Source: Deltaproteobacteria bacterium
GTDB taxonomy: Bacteria; Myxococcota_A; Polyangia; JAAYKL01
Direction of reading: 5' to 3'
Length of the DNA stretch: 42,570 bases
Assembly: GCA_016936575.1 (NCBI GenBank)
Contig: JAFGXQ010000136.1
Location: forward strand, 1-42,570
Position numbers and translations under genes: made by a program. The notes beneath the pieces were generated by a model, which searched no databases, was not told the DNA's origin, and worked only from the letters and a program-made list of their open reading frames with translations. Of the stretch, positions 9,445 through 17,348 are shown one piece after another (position 1 is the stretch's first letter; each line of letters starts with the position of its first letter).

Positions 9445-9872
9445 TTCTTTTTAATGCAGCAGCAGTCGTAATGGGACTTTCTTTGGCCGGATCAGCGGGA
9501 GGGTTGCACTATTGCAAAGCCCTCACCACTGCTGAAATGAGCAACGTTCAGAACTCTAAAAAAACCGCCGGTTCGTTGAAAATTTTCGCGTATGCCCCAA
9601 TGAGCCAGGCTCTCTACGGCATCGTTCTGTTTTTCATTATTACCGGTCTCGAACCCGGCTCAATGACCAGTGAAACCAACATTCTTCCCGCAGCTATCGC
9701 CATCGGTCTGGGGAATATGGCATCCGCATTCTTCCAGGGAGTAGTTGGCGCCCGGACCATCGATATGATCAATAAAACTGGTGAAATCGGATCTGGTTTT
9801 CTCAATATCGGAATCGTTGAATCCATGGCGATTTTCGGTACGGGTCTCACTATTTACTCACTTATGCAATAG
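9435..9872 (+). CDS. atpK: V-type ATPase c-ring subunit K, Na+-type site
   Basis: A 145-residue proteolipid with four membrane helices in two hairpins. The ion-carrying Glu is Glu129 in GIVESMAIFG. Ser57, Gln58 and Tyr61 (PMSQALYG) and Gln101 (FFQGVVGA) match, by position, Thr64, Gln65, Tyr68 and Gln110 of the Enterococcus hirae Na+-binding NtpK ring, where Glu139 is the carrier. That pattern favours Na+ over H+ as coupling ion, though experiment is needed to prove it. TAAGGAG precedes the ATG inside the end of subunit I. It is the last gene of the operon; a weak 5-bp hairpin without a T-run follows near 9892. Confidence 0.95.
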   Translation: MDIILFNAAAVVMGLSLAGSAGGLHYCKALTTAEMSNVQNSKKTAGSLKIFAYAPMSQALYGIVLFFIITGLEPGSMTSETNILPAAIAIGLGNMASAFFQGVVGARTIDMINKTGEIGSGFLNIGIVESMAIFGTGLTIYSLMQ

Positions 9873-10124
9873 TCGTCCTTCGCGAACATTTCGCCGTTAT
9901 AGTCGGCGGATGTCCTATCTCCAACACCCTTACGTCGCGAATCGGATATTTATCACGGTTCATTTCCAGCAGGGATTGAAAAACAACTGTTACATAGAAA
10001 TGTTTCCAGTTTTTGGTTCGTTCTGATTTACAGCATGTGCAAAGAAAACTGAAAAGCCTCAATAACTTGAGTTTTCCGCTGAAAAATTGATAGGAAATAA
10101 ACTGAACGTGAGGAAAAGAGAATT

Positions 10125-12506
10125 ATGAACAAATTGTATATCATATTCCTGAGCACGCTCCTGTTCGTCGCCTGCGGTGACGCCAAAAAGGATGCGCCGA
10201 AAACCGAATCAAAAAAAGAAGCGAGTTCCGCGCCCAAAGCCAAAACTGTATCTGTTGTTGAGGAAGATGAACCGCCGGCACCGCCGGAAGGACGCACGGT
10301 GTACGCGTATCGCGACGGGAAAATGGAAAAAATGGTAGAAAGTCAGGCACTGGACGCCGGATTCACCATTATTAATCTGAGCAACTACTGGGTGCCGTTC
10401 CTGTTTTCAGAACGCACCGCGCCGGATGAAGAGCGCAAACCCAACACCTATCGCGCGATTTTCAGAAAACTCGCCAACGACTGGCCGTACCTGCCGCCTT
10501 CCATTGCCGAAGCCAAACGATTGTACGACGAACAGCAACAGCGGGTCATTCGGGCACGCATCGCTGAGCTTCGAGAAGAGGGTGTGAGCGAGGAAGACAT
10601 TCGGGAGCGGCTGGGATTGAAAGATACCGATAGCGCAGATACCGCTGCCGAAGATACCGCTGCCGAAGAAGAAATTGAACCTTCGGCCGACGGGCCTTCC
10701 GCGAGTTCCGATGATCCGGACCACAGCGGAGCAGGCGAAGAGGACCACTTCCTGGAGGTGTACGGGATTCCACCGTCACTTTCCGTGCTGAGAAGACGCG
10801 TCGTCGAAGAGGTGGAACGTGCGTGTTTCAAGGAAATCGACTACAACCGCATTCGCGCGTTTGACGGTTTCATTGCCTATCGTTCCAACGACCAGGCCAA
10901 AAGCGATGCACAGCGAGGTCGCAGTTTCGCGGTAAAGATGCGCCGTGAAATGGAACGCCTCGGGGTGACCGATGCCGCCCTGCTCTTTGATCACCCCGAC
11001 AATAAAATGTCGAAGAAACTGATTGAAATCGGTATCGAATATGAGGCGCTGGCCGAGTCTCAAAAACAGCTCCTATGCGAGGGCCTGTTCGCCGAAGGCG
11101 ATGCCGACCGATATCGCGTGGGAGGGCTCGACTGGCGTACCCACGAGGCACTCGTTAAATTCGAACGCAAAAATCGCATTTTCGGTTGGGGTTACTTCGG
11201 CAAGGACAGCCTGGAAGCGCTTGGGAAATCGAGAGGCGCCCGGTTGTACGACAGCTTCGTACGCGTGCTGAATGAACGCATTGTGGATGCCACTGAAATC
11301 ATCGAAGACGGTTCCGCCCGGGACGAGAAGGGGGAACCTGCGAAGTACAAAGACAAAGAAGGTAAGGAACATTCGGTTCCTAATCTGGTGGCCGAATACA
11401 CCGCCCTCACGCTTAAACACATGGGTCTGGGTACACCCGAAAAAGTGGCCGATTTTCTGAAATCATACACCGACAAAGAACTGGACACCCTGTTTGTGGC
11501 CGTTCCCCTGCCGCCGCGGCCTCCCTATTACAGCGACGAAATGGACTTCCGTGTGGAGATTGACCGGGGCGACGTATGGTATGAATACCCATACACCATG
11601 GACGGCAAACAAAAAGGCCAGCCCCGTAAACGCATGCCCATGACCACACTGTTTGTCAGATGGAATGACCAGGATATTCCGCTGGTGCGCATGAACACCA
11701 CCATCGGTTCCTGGCGCACGGAACTGGCTCCAGACGGGTACGAATATTTCAAATACAAAAACTCCGATGTGGGCCCGCGTGTGTGGAAAGATATCGTGGC
11801 CGGACCGGTCTGGATGCCCCCGGACAGCACTCCCACCGGCGATTTAACCAAGAAGGTCTCGTACAAACACCGGTTGTTCGAGGTGCCCAACTACAGTGAA
11901 TTCGGACCGGGATACGCTTCGGCATACGGATTGGTGGCCGGGTTCCATTATCGTCAGGTCGAAAATAAAGACGGTACGTTCCGCTATCTCGACAACGGCA
12001 TCCGCAGCCACGGTTCTGTGGACTACAACTCCATTTTGCGCCGCTACTCCCACGGGTGCCACCGACTGTACAATCACCTGGCCATCCGACTGTTCAACTT
12101 TGTGATTCATCACAAGGAATTCGAGCGGGTAGGCCAGATTCCCGCGGGGTACAGCAAAACCATTTCGAACGATGAGGGCGACGAGTTCCACATCAGCCTG
12201 GAAACGCGCGGATATAAGTACGAACTGAAAACCCCGGTTCCGGTGCAGGTACAGACCGGTCATATTCGGGGAAGACAGAAAACCGTTATCGAAGGATACA
12301 TGCCCAAACCCGACGAACTGTACGGCCCGGACGCCCAGTTCCTGCCGCCGGAATTTGAACACCTGAAAGACGGGGCCGACACCGACAGCGGCAAGGACTC
12401 CGATTCCACAACCACCCCGGCGGCCCCTGCGCCCGCCACAGACACCGCTGCGAAACCCGCACCCCCCACGGCGACCAACGAGACTGCGCCGTCAGCGGCT
12501 CAGTAG
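10125..12506 (+). CDS. Large lipoprotein L,D-transpeptidase (YkuD domain)
   Basis: A 793-residue predicted lipoprotein (signal and lipobox LLFVAC, Cys17). Low-complexity Lys/Ala/Glu-rich and Asp/Ala/Thr-rich linkers flank a long helical region (about 60-440). The YkuD domain holds the catalytic set His629 plus SHGCHR with Cys645, about 16 residues apart as in the family. The C-terminal tail is Pro/Ala/Thr-rich. L,D-transpeptidases make 3-3 peptidoglycan cross-links or attach proteins to the wall. At 793 residues it is much longer than usual (150-350 for many, about 600 for the E. coli YcbB type). AGGAAAAGAG precedes the ATG. The FHA gene follows after 17 bases, so they probably share a transcript. 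Confidence 0.88.
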   Translation: MNKLYIIFLSTLLFVACGDAKKDAPKTESKKEASSAPKAKTVSVVEEDEPPAPPEGRTVYAYRDGKMEKMVESQALDAGFTIINLSNYWVPFLFSERTAPDEERKPNTYRAIFRKLANDWPYLPPSIAEAKRLYDEQQQRVIRARIAELREEGVSEEDIRERLGLKDTDSADTAAEDTAAEEEIEPSADGPSASSDDPDHSGAGEEDHFLEVYGIPPSLSVLRRRVVEEVERACFKEIDYNRIRAFDGFIAYRSNDQAKSDAQRGRSFAVKMRREMERLGVTDAALLFDHPDNKMSKKLIEIGIEYEALAESQKQLLCEGLFAEGDADRYRVGGLDWRTHEALVKFERKNRIFGWGYFGKDSLEALGKSRGARLYDSFVRVLNERIVDATEIIEDGSARDEKGEPAKYKDKEGKEHSVPNLVAEYTALTLKHMGLGTPEKVADFLKSYTDKELDTLFVAVPLPPRPPYYSDEMDFRVEIDRGDVWYEYPYTMDGKQKGQPRKRMPMTTLFVRWNDQDIPLVRMNTTIGSWRTELAPDGYEYFKYKNSDVGPRVWKDIVAGPVWMPPDSTPTGDLTKKVSYKHRLFEVPNYSEFGPGYASAYGLVAGFHYRQVENKDGTFRYLDNGIRSHGSVDYNSILRRYSHGCHRLYNHLAIRLFNFVIHHKEFERVGQIPAGYSKTISNDEGDEFHISLETRGYKYELKTPVPVQVQTGHIRGRQKTVIEGYMPKPDELYGPDAQFLPPEFEHLKDGADTDSGKDSDSTTTPAAPAPATDTAAKPAPPTATNETAPSAAQ

Positions 12507-12523
12507 GTTGACATTTTCGTTTC

Positions 12524-13558
12524 ATGGCAATCAAACTCACCATTCGCGACCAACGAAATATCGATGAGGAATTCAGCCGCACCTTTGTACAGCATAAGGT
12601 GACGCTCGGTCGCGCCAGATACTGCGACATCTGCCTGCCGGATTTGACGGTGTCCACCAGCCATGTGGAAATCCGACTGATGGGAAATGATTTCTGCGCG
12701 GTGGATACAGGCAGTCTGAACGGCACGTACCTGGGTAAAAAGAAACTGGTGGCCCACCGACCCAGGAAATTGTCCAACAACGATGTGCTCATTGTATCTC
12801 ACTTTGAAATTTCGTTTCAGCTGGGCGTGTCGTCGGGACCGGTTCCCGAAAAGAATGTGGCGCAAAACCAGGCATTGACCATGCTGGAATCTGTTCTGGC
12901 CATGGCGCCTGTGGAAATCGACCCTGCGCTGGTGGTGCTCTCCGGACCGGGAAAAGCATCGCGATTTGTCATTCCGCCGGCACCGTCCATATGCTGCATC
13001 GGCCGATCCAGGCAGGCGGACATTCGACTCGACGACAACGACGTCTCCAGACGCCACGCCGAAGTGATTTACGAGAACGGCAGCATCACCGTGCGCGATT
13101 TGGGCAGTCGCAACGGCATTTTATGCAACGGTGAATCGGCCCAATCGGTGGTGCTCACCCAGGGCAGCGCCATCACCCTGGGAAACACCACGCTGGCGTT
13201 GGAGCACCCCCTCGACCCCAGTCTTGACAAAATTCAGAGCGCCCCCGAAGAGGAAACCGCGTCGTTCTGTGCATCCCCGGAGGAACCGCTGCCTGCGAAA
13301 GAACCGGTCCCGGAGCCCGGCAAAACCGACCAAAATGAATTGAATTTCCACCCGAACGCGTCAAAATCAATAAAAATTCCACCAGATTTGCCGTTCGGCC
13401 CCGCAGATCCGCTTGCACCCAAAGACACTTCAGACTATGTAAAAACCCAGGAACTGCCCGTCGCTCCCGGCGAGAAAAAAAGCGACCTGGGCCTCATTGT
13501 GGTGGGAGCGATTATTGTGGTACTGTGCGTGGCGGTATTGATTTGGCTATTGACATAA
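12524..13558 (+). CDS. Double-FHA-domain protein with C-terminal membrane anchor
   Basis: A 344-residue protein with two forkhead-associated domains, which bind phosphothreonine peptides. The first is at about residues 25-105 (LGRARYCDI, then SLNGTYLG); the second is at about 148-225 (IGRSRQADI, SRRHAEV, GSRNGILCNGE). The second keeps all canonical binding residues (GR, SxxH, NG); the first has STSHVE and NG. A Pro/Glu-rich linker leads to one membrane helix at about 321-343, so the FHA domains face the cytoplasm if the tail is anchored. No clear ribosome site precedes the ATG; it may be coupled to the transpeptidase gene 17 bases upstream. A matching Ser/Thr kinase is not in the window. Confidence 0.88.
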   Translation: MAIKLTIRDQRNIDEEFSRTFVQHKVTLGRARYCDICLPDLTVSTSHVEIRLMGNDFCAVDTGSLNGTYLGKKKLVAHRPRKLSNNDVLIVSHFEISFQLGVSSGPVPEKNVAQNQALTMLESVLAMAPVEIDPALVVLSGPGKASRFVIPPAPSICCIGRSRQADIRLDDNDVSRRHAEVIYENGSITVRDLGSRNGILCNGESAQSVVLTQGSAITLGNTTLALEHPLDPSLDKIQSAPEEETASFCASPEEPLPAKEPVPEPGKTDQNELNFHPNASKSIKIPPDLPFGPADPLAPKDTSDYVKTQELPVAPGEKKSDLGLIVVGAIIVVLCVAVLIWLLT

Positions 13559-13634
13559 ATGAGTTTGAACATCGACAGATTTGATGACAGAATAAATACT
13601 TCAATGCAAATGACAGAACAACGACTTACAACAC

Positions 13635-13649
13635 CAGCGGGTACCGCTG
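13635..13649. repeat. CAGCGG-GTA-CCGCTG hairpin
   Basis: Perfect 6-bp arms with a three-base loop, in the 109-base gap before the CorB-like gene and 18 bases before its ATG. It could form a small hairpin in the leader; no T-run follows. Function unknown. Confidence 0.35.
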
Positions 13650-13667
13650 CCATCGAGCGAGAATCTC

Positions 13668-14954
13668 ATGGATGACGGCAGTTCCACCTTATTTGAACTT
13701 ATCGGCATCGGCGTATGTTTGCTGCTGAGCGCTTTTTTTTCGAGCTCGGAAACCACGCTGACCAGTATTTCGACCACCCGTGCGCACCTGCTGATGCTGG
13801 AATCGCCGTCAAAATACGACATTCTGAAAGTATGGCTCGCCTCGAAAAAACGAATTCTGGCCGCCCTGCTTATCGGCAACAATCTGGTGAACATTCTGTG
13901 TTCCATTCTGGCTTACCGGCTGGCATTTCGCTACGCCCCAAACTGGGCCGAAGCCATTTCCGTGTTCGGTTTGACGCTGGTGGTACTCATCTTCGCCGAA
14001 ATCACCCCCAAAAGCCTGGCCATCCACCACGCGGAGAAAATTGTCGTTCCCGTGATGCGAACCGTATGGCTCGTCGACAAGCTGCTGTTTGTGCTGGCCT
14101 GGCCGCTGGCGAAACTGCCCGGGCTGCTTTCTAAAAATCACGCATTCGACGACGGAGAGCCCATTCCCACAGAAGACGAAATCAAATACCATATTAAACG
14201 GGGGCTCGATAAGGAAGTATTCGACGACTCCAATCAGGGCGAGCTGTTGGCCAATACCATTGAATTCACCATGACCATGGTGAAAGAAATCATGATTCCG
14301 CGCACTGAAATGGTCGGTCTCGACCAGGAATCCACACTGGAAGCCGCCCTGGACTCCATCATTGAAAGCGGTCATTCAAGATTGCCCGTGTTCGACCAGA
14401 ACCCCGACAATATCGTGGGCATTCTGTATGCCAAAGACTTGCTCACCTGTATGCGCAAGAAGGATTATCCCACCGAAAACCTGGTGAAAAATATCACCCG
14501 AAAAGATACTTTCTACGCACCGGAAACCCAGAAAATCAGCGAGCTGCTCACAGACATGCGCCGCCGCAGTTCCCACATGGCTATTGTGGTGGATGAATTC
14601 GGCGGCACCGCCGGCATCATTACGCTGGAAGACATCATCGAAGAGCTGGTGGGCGAAATTCACGATGAACACGATCAGGATGAACCCGAGCTGCGCAAAC
14701 TCGAAGAAAACCGCTGGGAAGTGAACGCCCATATGGCGATTCCGGATTTTGAAGACGAAACCGGACTCACCCTGCCCGACAGCGGCGACTACGAAACGGT
14801 GGGTGGCGTGATTGTTACCGCTTTCGGACGCATTCCTAAACGGGGCAAAAGCATCCGCATCGGTTTGCTGAATGTAACGGTCACCGACGCCGACATCCGC
14901 CATATCAAGCGAGTGGAAATTCGTCTGGACCCCGAAGACGCTGTCTCCAACTGA
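13668..14954 (+). CDS. CorB/HlyC-type (CNNM) transporter with CBS pair
   Basis: A 428-residue inner-membrane protein with the CNNM architecture: DUF21 membrane domain of about four segments (residues 1-150, with SSSETTLTS near residue 25), a pair of CBS domains (about 205-330, containing IPRTEM and the end VVDEFGGTAGIITLEDI), and a CorC/HlyC C-terminal domain (about 340-425). Bacterial members such as E. coli CorB/YfjD and CorC bind adenine nucleotide through the CBS pair and are linked to Mg2+/Co2+ efflux; hemolysin is an old misleading name. GAGCGAGA precedes the ATG. The methyltransferase-like gene follows after 15 bases. Confidence 0.92.
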   Translation: MDDGSSTLFELIGIGVCLLLSAFFSSSETTLTSISTTRAHLLMLESPSKYDILKVWLASKKRILAALLIGNNLVNILCSILAYRLAFRYAPNWAEAISVFGLTLVVLIFAEITPKSLAIHHAEKIVVPVMRTVWLVDKLLFVLAWPLAKLPGLLSKNHAFDDGEPIPTEDEIKYHIKRGLDKEVFDDSNQGELLANTIEFTMTMVKEIMIPRTEMVGLDQESTLEAALDSIIESGHSRLPVFDQNPDNIVGILYAKDLLTCMRKKDYPTENLVKNITRKDTFYAPETQKISELLTDMRRRSSHMAIVVDEFGGTAGIITLEDIIEELVGEIHDEHDQDEPELRKLEENRWEVNAHMAIPDFEDETGLTLPDSGDYETVGGVIVTAFGRIPKRGKSIRIGLLNVTVTDADIRHIKRVEIRLDPEDAVSN

Positions 14955-14969
14955 TTATCGGATACACCT

Positions 14970-15509
14970 ATGAACCGAATGATTGACGCCACACTGCACG
15001 CCCTGAACGCCTGCACCAAAGGAAAACGCGCCAAGGTGTGCATTCTGATGAGCCGCGAATTCCGCCTGGCCAAAGAAGTGGCCAAGGCCGGGCACCGCCT
15101 GGTGCTGGTGGGCGATAAATTCAGACCGCTCTACCGCTTTGCCACCGAAAACCAGCCGTACAATCCCGCGCTCACCATCGAGGCCAGGTACCACGAACTG
15201 CCGCTGGATACCGAAGCGTTTGATGTGCTGATTGTAGCGCGCCCCATGCCCAGAGGCAGCGATATCGGCGCGGAGCTGGCCCGGTTGAAAACGCACATAA
15301 AATCTCAGGGCACCATCATGTGGTACCACCCGGTGTATAAAGGCCTGCTTGGTCGAATACGCCGCGCATTCGCCCACAAATGGTACCGCCTCGAACGACA
15401 CGTGCTGTGTAAAACCGCTATGGAAAACGGCTTTCAGCAAATCGGCCAAACCCTGGTCCGCGGTCGCCGCTCCAGCCGCCTGGTACTCACCAAAGCCGTT
15501 GTGCCGTAA
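14970..15509 (+). CDS. Degenerate class I methyltransferase-like protein
   Basis: A 179-residue soluble protein. The order of segments resembles a SAM-dependent methyltransferase core: strand-helix KVCILMSREFRLAKEVA, acidic strand end VLVGD, FDVLIVARPM after a loop, a helix, then GTIMWYHP and a final two-strand hairpin. The Gly-rich SAM loop expected after the first strand is replaced by MSREFRLA, so it may not bind SAM normally. Function is unknown; the fold is inference from pattern. It lies 15 bases after the CorB-like gene in the same direction and is probably co-transcribed. No strong ribosome site is visible. Confidence 0.65.
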   Translation: MNRMIDATLHALNACTKGKRAKVCILMSREFRLAKEVAKAGHRLVLVGDKFRPLYRFATENQPYNPALTIEARYHELPLDTEAFDVLIVARPMPRGSDIGAELARLKTHIKSQGTIMWYHPVYKGLLGRIRRAFAHKWYRLERHVLCKTAMENGFQQIGQTLVRGRRSSRLVLTKAVVP

Positions 15510-15587
15510 GGCCGGTCGCTCTCCGATTCCCAAACTGGTGACGTCCCGCTGACAGCAATGACATATGCCATGACACTTCGGCAGATA

Positions 15588-15836
15588 TCACACCGATTTC
15601 ATCGATGTGTATGCATCTAAAATTGTGGGTACGTCATTCAATGGCGTCATTATAACGTTTTCATTGTACAGATACGGTTCATCCACCGGCGCGACCACAT
15701 AGCAGCCGTAGGGGCCATGCAATTTGTTCACATCCTGATGACATTGAAAGTCCAGATGAACCGAGGTTTTCGCCTGAAGCAGTTTCTTGGCGAGGGTTGA
15801 TTTTCCGCATTTTTCTTGACTAAATGACCAAGTGCG
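15588..15836 (-). pseudogene. 5'-truncated gene remnant, P-loop-like start
   Basis: On the minus strand, one frame stays open from an in-frame TAA just upstream (15837-15839) to a TGA at 15588-15590, giving 82 codons. It has no ATG or GTG with a ribosome site near the front. The translation looks like real protein: it contains CGKSTLAKKLL (half of a Walker A loop, missing the leading Gly) and later GPYGCYVVAPVDEPYLY. The front of the gene is missing exactly where the tetR promoter and operator begin, so a rearrangement probably replaced it. The original family is not recognised, and the P-loop reading may be accidental. Confidence 0.5.
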
Positions 15837-15850
15837 TTAAATTGGTCATT
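15816..15850 (+). promoter_or_regulatory. tetR promoter overlapped by 9-bp operator dyad
   Basis: TTGACT (15816-15821) and TAAATT (15838-15843) form a -35/-10 pair with 16-bp spacing. Perfect 9-bp arms AATGACCAA (15823-15831) and TTGGTCATT (15842-15850) lie across the spacer and -10, ending directly at the tetR ATG. This placement is typical of TetR-family autorepression, and TGACC/GGTCA half-sites are common for the family. A repressor here would control the whole downstream export operon. Binding is inference. Confidence 0.72.
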
Positions 15851-16522
15851 ATGAACAATTGGAAACTCAAAGATTTTGAAAAAATGTTCGACGCATTCTC
15901 GAGGGTGCTTCCGGAAAATGACCCCAAAGCAAAAAAACAGCGACGTATTCTCGATGCCGCAGCGACCCTGTTCGAAAAATGGGGATATCGCAAAACCAGC
16001 ATGGACGACGTGGCTCGGGAAGCCGGGATGGCAAAGGGTACGTTATATCTGTATTTTAAAACCAAGGCCGATTTGGCGGTACAGGTCATTGCAGAAGAAA
16101 AAAGACGTTTCATCACCGAGATGGCGCCGCTGCTCGATGAAGCCGACCCGGAACAGCGAATTGCCCGTTGGGTGACACTGGGGGTTCAGCTGGGAGCCAG
16201 AATGCCCATCACCTCGCGGCTGGCGACCGGCGACAACGACCTGACAGACCTGCTCAACGAAATGAGCGACGAAGACCGCAGCAGAAGTGAGGCGTTCGGC
16301 AACAGTTTTCTGGGCGCGTTGATTGCCGAAACTAAACACGGCCGCATCCTCAGCAGCGACGAGCGACTTGCTCGCGCAAAAGTACTTCGCGCCATTATCA
16401 CATTCAGCCTGCTGATGGCCAATGACAATATCTGCAGCGGGCTCACATTGGAACAGTTCTCAGCCACACTGTCGCACATGTTGGTGCACGGGGCCGCTTC
16501 CGGTCCCAGGGACCCGGCATAA
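15851..16522 (+). CDS. TetR-family transcriptional repressor
   Basis: A 223-residue one-component regulator. The N-terminal helix-turn-helix spans about residues 34-80 (ILDAAATLF, SMDDVAREAGMAKGTLYLYF); the C-terminal ligand-binding half is divergent, as usual. An ATG at 15824 lies inside the operator and is unlikely. The ATG at 15851 directly follows the operator and would give an almost leaderless message; an in-frame ATG at 15884 is an alternative that keeps the HTH intact. Members of this family usually sense small hydrophobic molecules and repress linked exporters. It is the first gene of the export operon, 14 bases before the LolA-like gene. Confidence 0.92.
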   Translation: MNNWKLKDFEKMFDAFSRVLPENDPKAKKQRRILDAAATLFEKWGYRKTSMDDVAREAGMAKGTLYLYFKTKADLAVQVIAEEKRRFITEMAPLLDEADPEQRIARWVTLGVQLGARMPITSRLATGDNDLTDLLNEMSDEDRSRSEAFGNSFLGALIAETKHGRILSSDERLARAKVLRAIITFSLLMANDNICSGLTLEQFSATLSHMLVHGAASGPRDPA

Positions 16523-16536
16523 ACAAGGAGGAGGTC

Positions 16537-17325
16537 ATGAACCCACATCAAATCGTTATTGTCGCAGTTATGCTCGGATTCATGCTGCTCCCCGGAACCC
16601 GGGTTCAAAGCAGCAGCGATGCGCCGTCCCCCGACGAAGAGGGGTTCGCTTTTTATGTACTCAATCAAATTGACCGGCAGTACCGGGGGAACAGCAGTCA
16701 TGGGATTCTTGAAATGAGCATCAAAACGAAACACTGGTCGCGAACCCTCGAAATGGAATCGTGGTCCCTGGGGCAGGACTACTCGCTGGTGAAAATTCGC
16801 AAGCCGGTGAAGGAACGGGGCAGCGCCACGCTGAAAGCCAAAAACGAACTGTACACCTATTTGAACAAGACCGGGCGCACCATCAAAATCAACAGCGCGA
16901 TGATGGGCAGTTCCTGGATGGGAAGTCATTTCACCAACGACGACCTCGTGCAGGACACCAAACTAGCGACTGACTTTACATATCGGCTGGTGGGAAGCGC
17001 CTTCTGGGGCCCAAAGACGGTAACCATTATTGAACTGATTCCCAAAAAGGGCCGGGCCATTGTGTACGGAAAAATACAGGTGGCGGTATACGAAGGCAGC
17101 CTGCAGCCCGCATACCAGCTGTTCTTCGACGAGGACGGCAAAAAGATACGAAAAATGGAGTACTCCGATTACCGTCAGTCGAACGGACGCCTGTTCCCCC
17201 ATAAAATGGTAATGAAGCCGTTCGACAAATCCGGAGAATATACCGCCATGCAGTGGAAACAAATCTCCTTTGATGGTTCGCTGCAGAAATCATTCTTTTC
17301 GGTGCATCGACTCAAATCGCTGTAG
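16537..17325 (+). CDS. LolA-like outer-membrane lipoprotein-sorting protein
   Basis: A 262-residue exported protein with an N-terminal signal (about residues 1-26). The rest fits the LolA/LolB-like beta-barrel chaperone family usually annotated as outer membrane lipoprotein-sorting protein (PF17131-type): TLEMESWSLGQDYSLVKI, then the typical MMGSSWMGSHFTNDDLVQ near residues 122-139, and YRQSNGRLFPHKM toward the end. Such proteins carry lipid or lipoprotein across the periplasm. AAGGAGGAGG precedes the ATG, 14 bases after tetR. Two permeases and an ATPase follow, so this is the probable periplasmic carrier of that exporter. The cargo is unknown. Confidence 0.85.
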   Translation: MNPHQIVIVAVMLGFMLLPGTRVQSSSDAPSPDEEGFAFYVLNQIDRQYRGNSSHGILEMSIKTKHWSRTLEMESWSLGQDYSLVKIRKPVKERGSATLKAKNELYTYLNKTGRTIKINSAMMGSSWMGSHFTNDDLVQDTKLATDFTYRLVGSAFWGPKTVTIIELIPKKGRAIVYGKIQVAVYEGSLQPAYQLFFDEDGKKIRKMEYSDYRQSNGRLFPHKMVMKPFDKSGEYTAMQWKQISFDGSLQKSFFSVHRLKSL

Positions 17326-17348
17326 CCAACCATTTTAGGAGGTCGCAC

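Noticed and set aside
9862-10062. Minus-strand frame after atpK
   Set aside because: The middle looks protein-like (NRDKYPIRDVRVLEIG), but it has no ribosome site and the opposite strand is equally open. A remnant cannot be excluded.
15824-15850. Earlier tetR start
   Set aside because: It lies inside the operator and the promoter, upstream of the expected transcript start.
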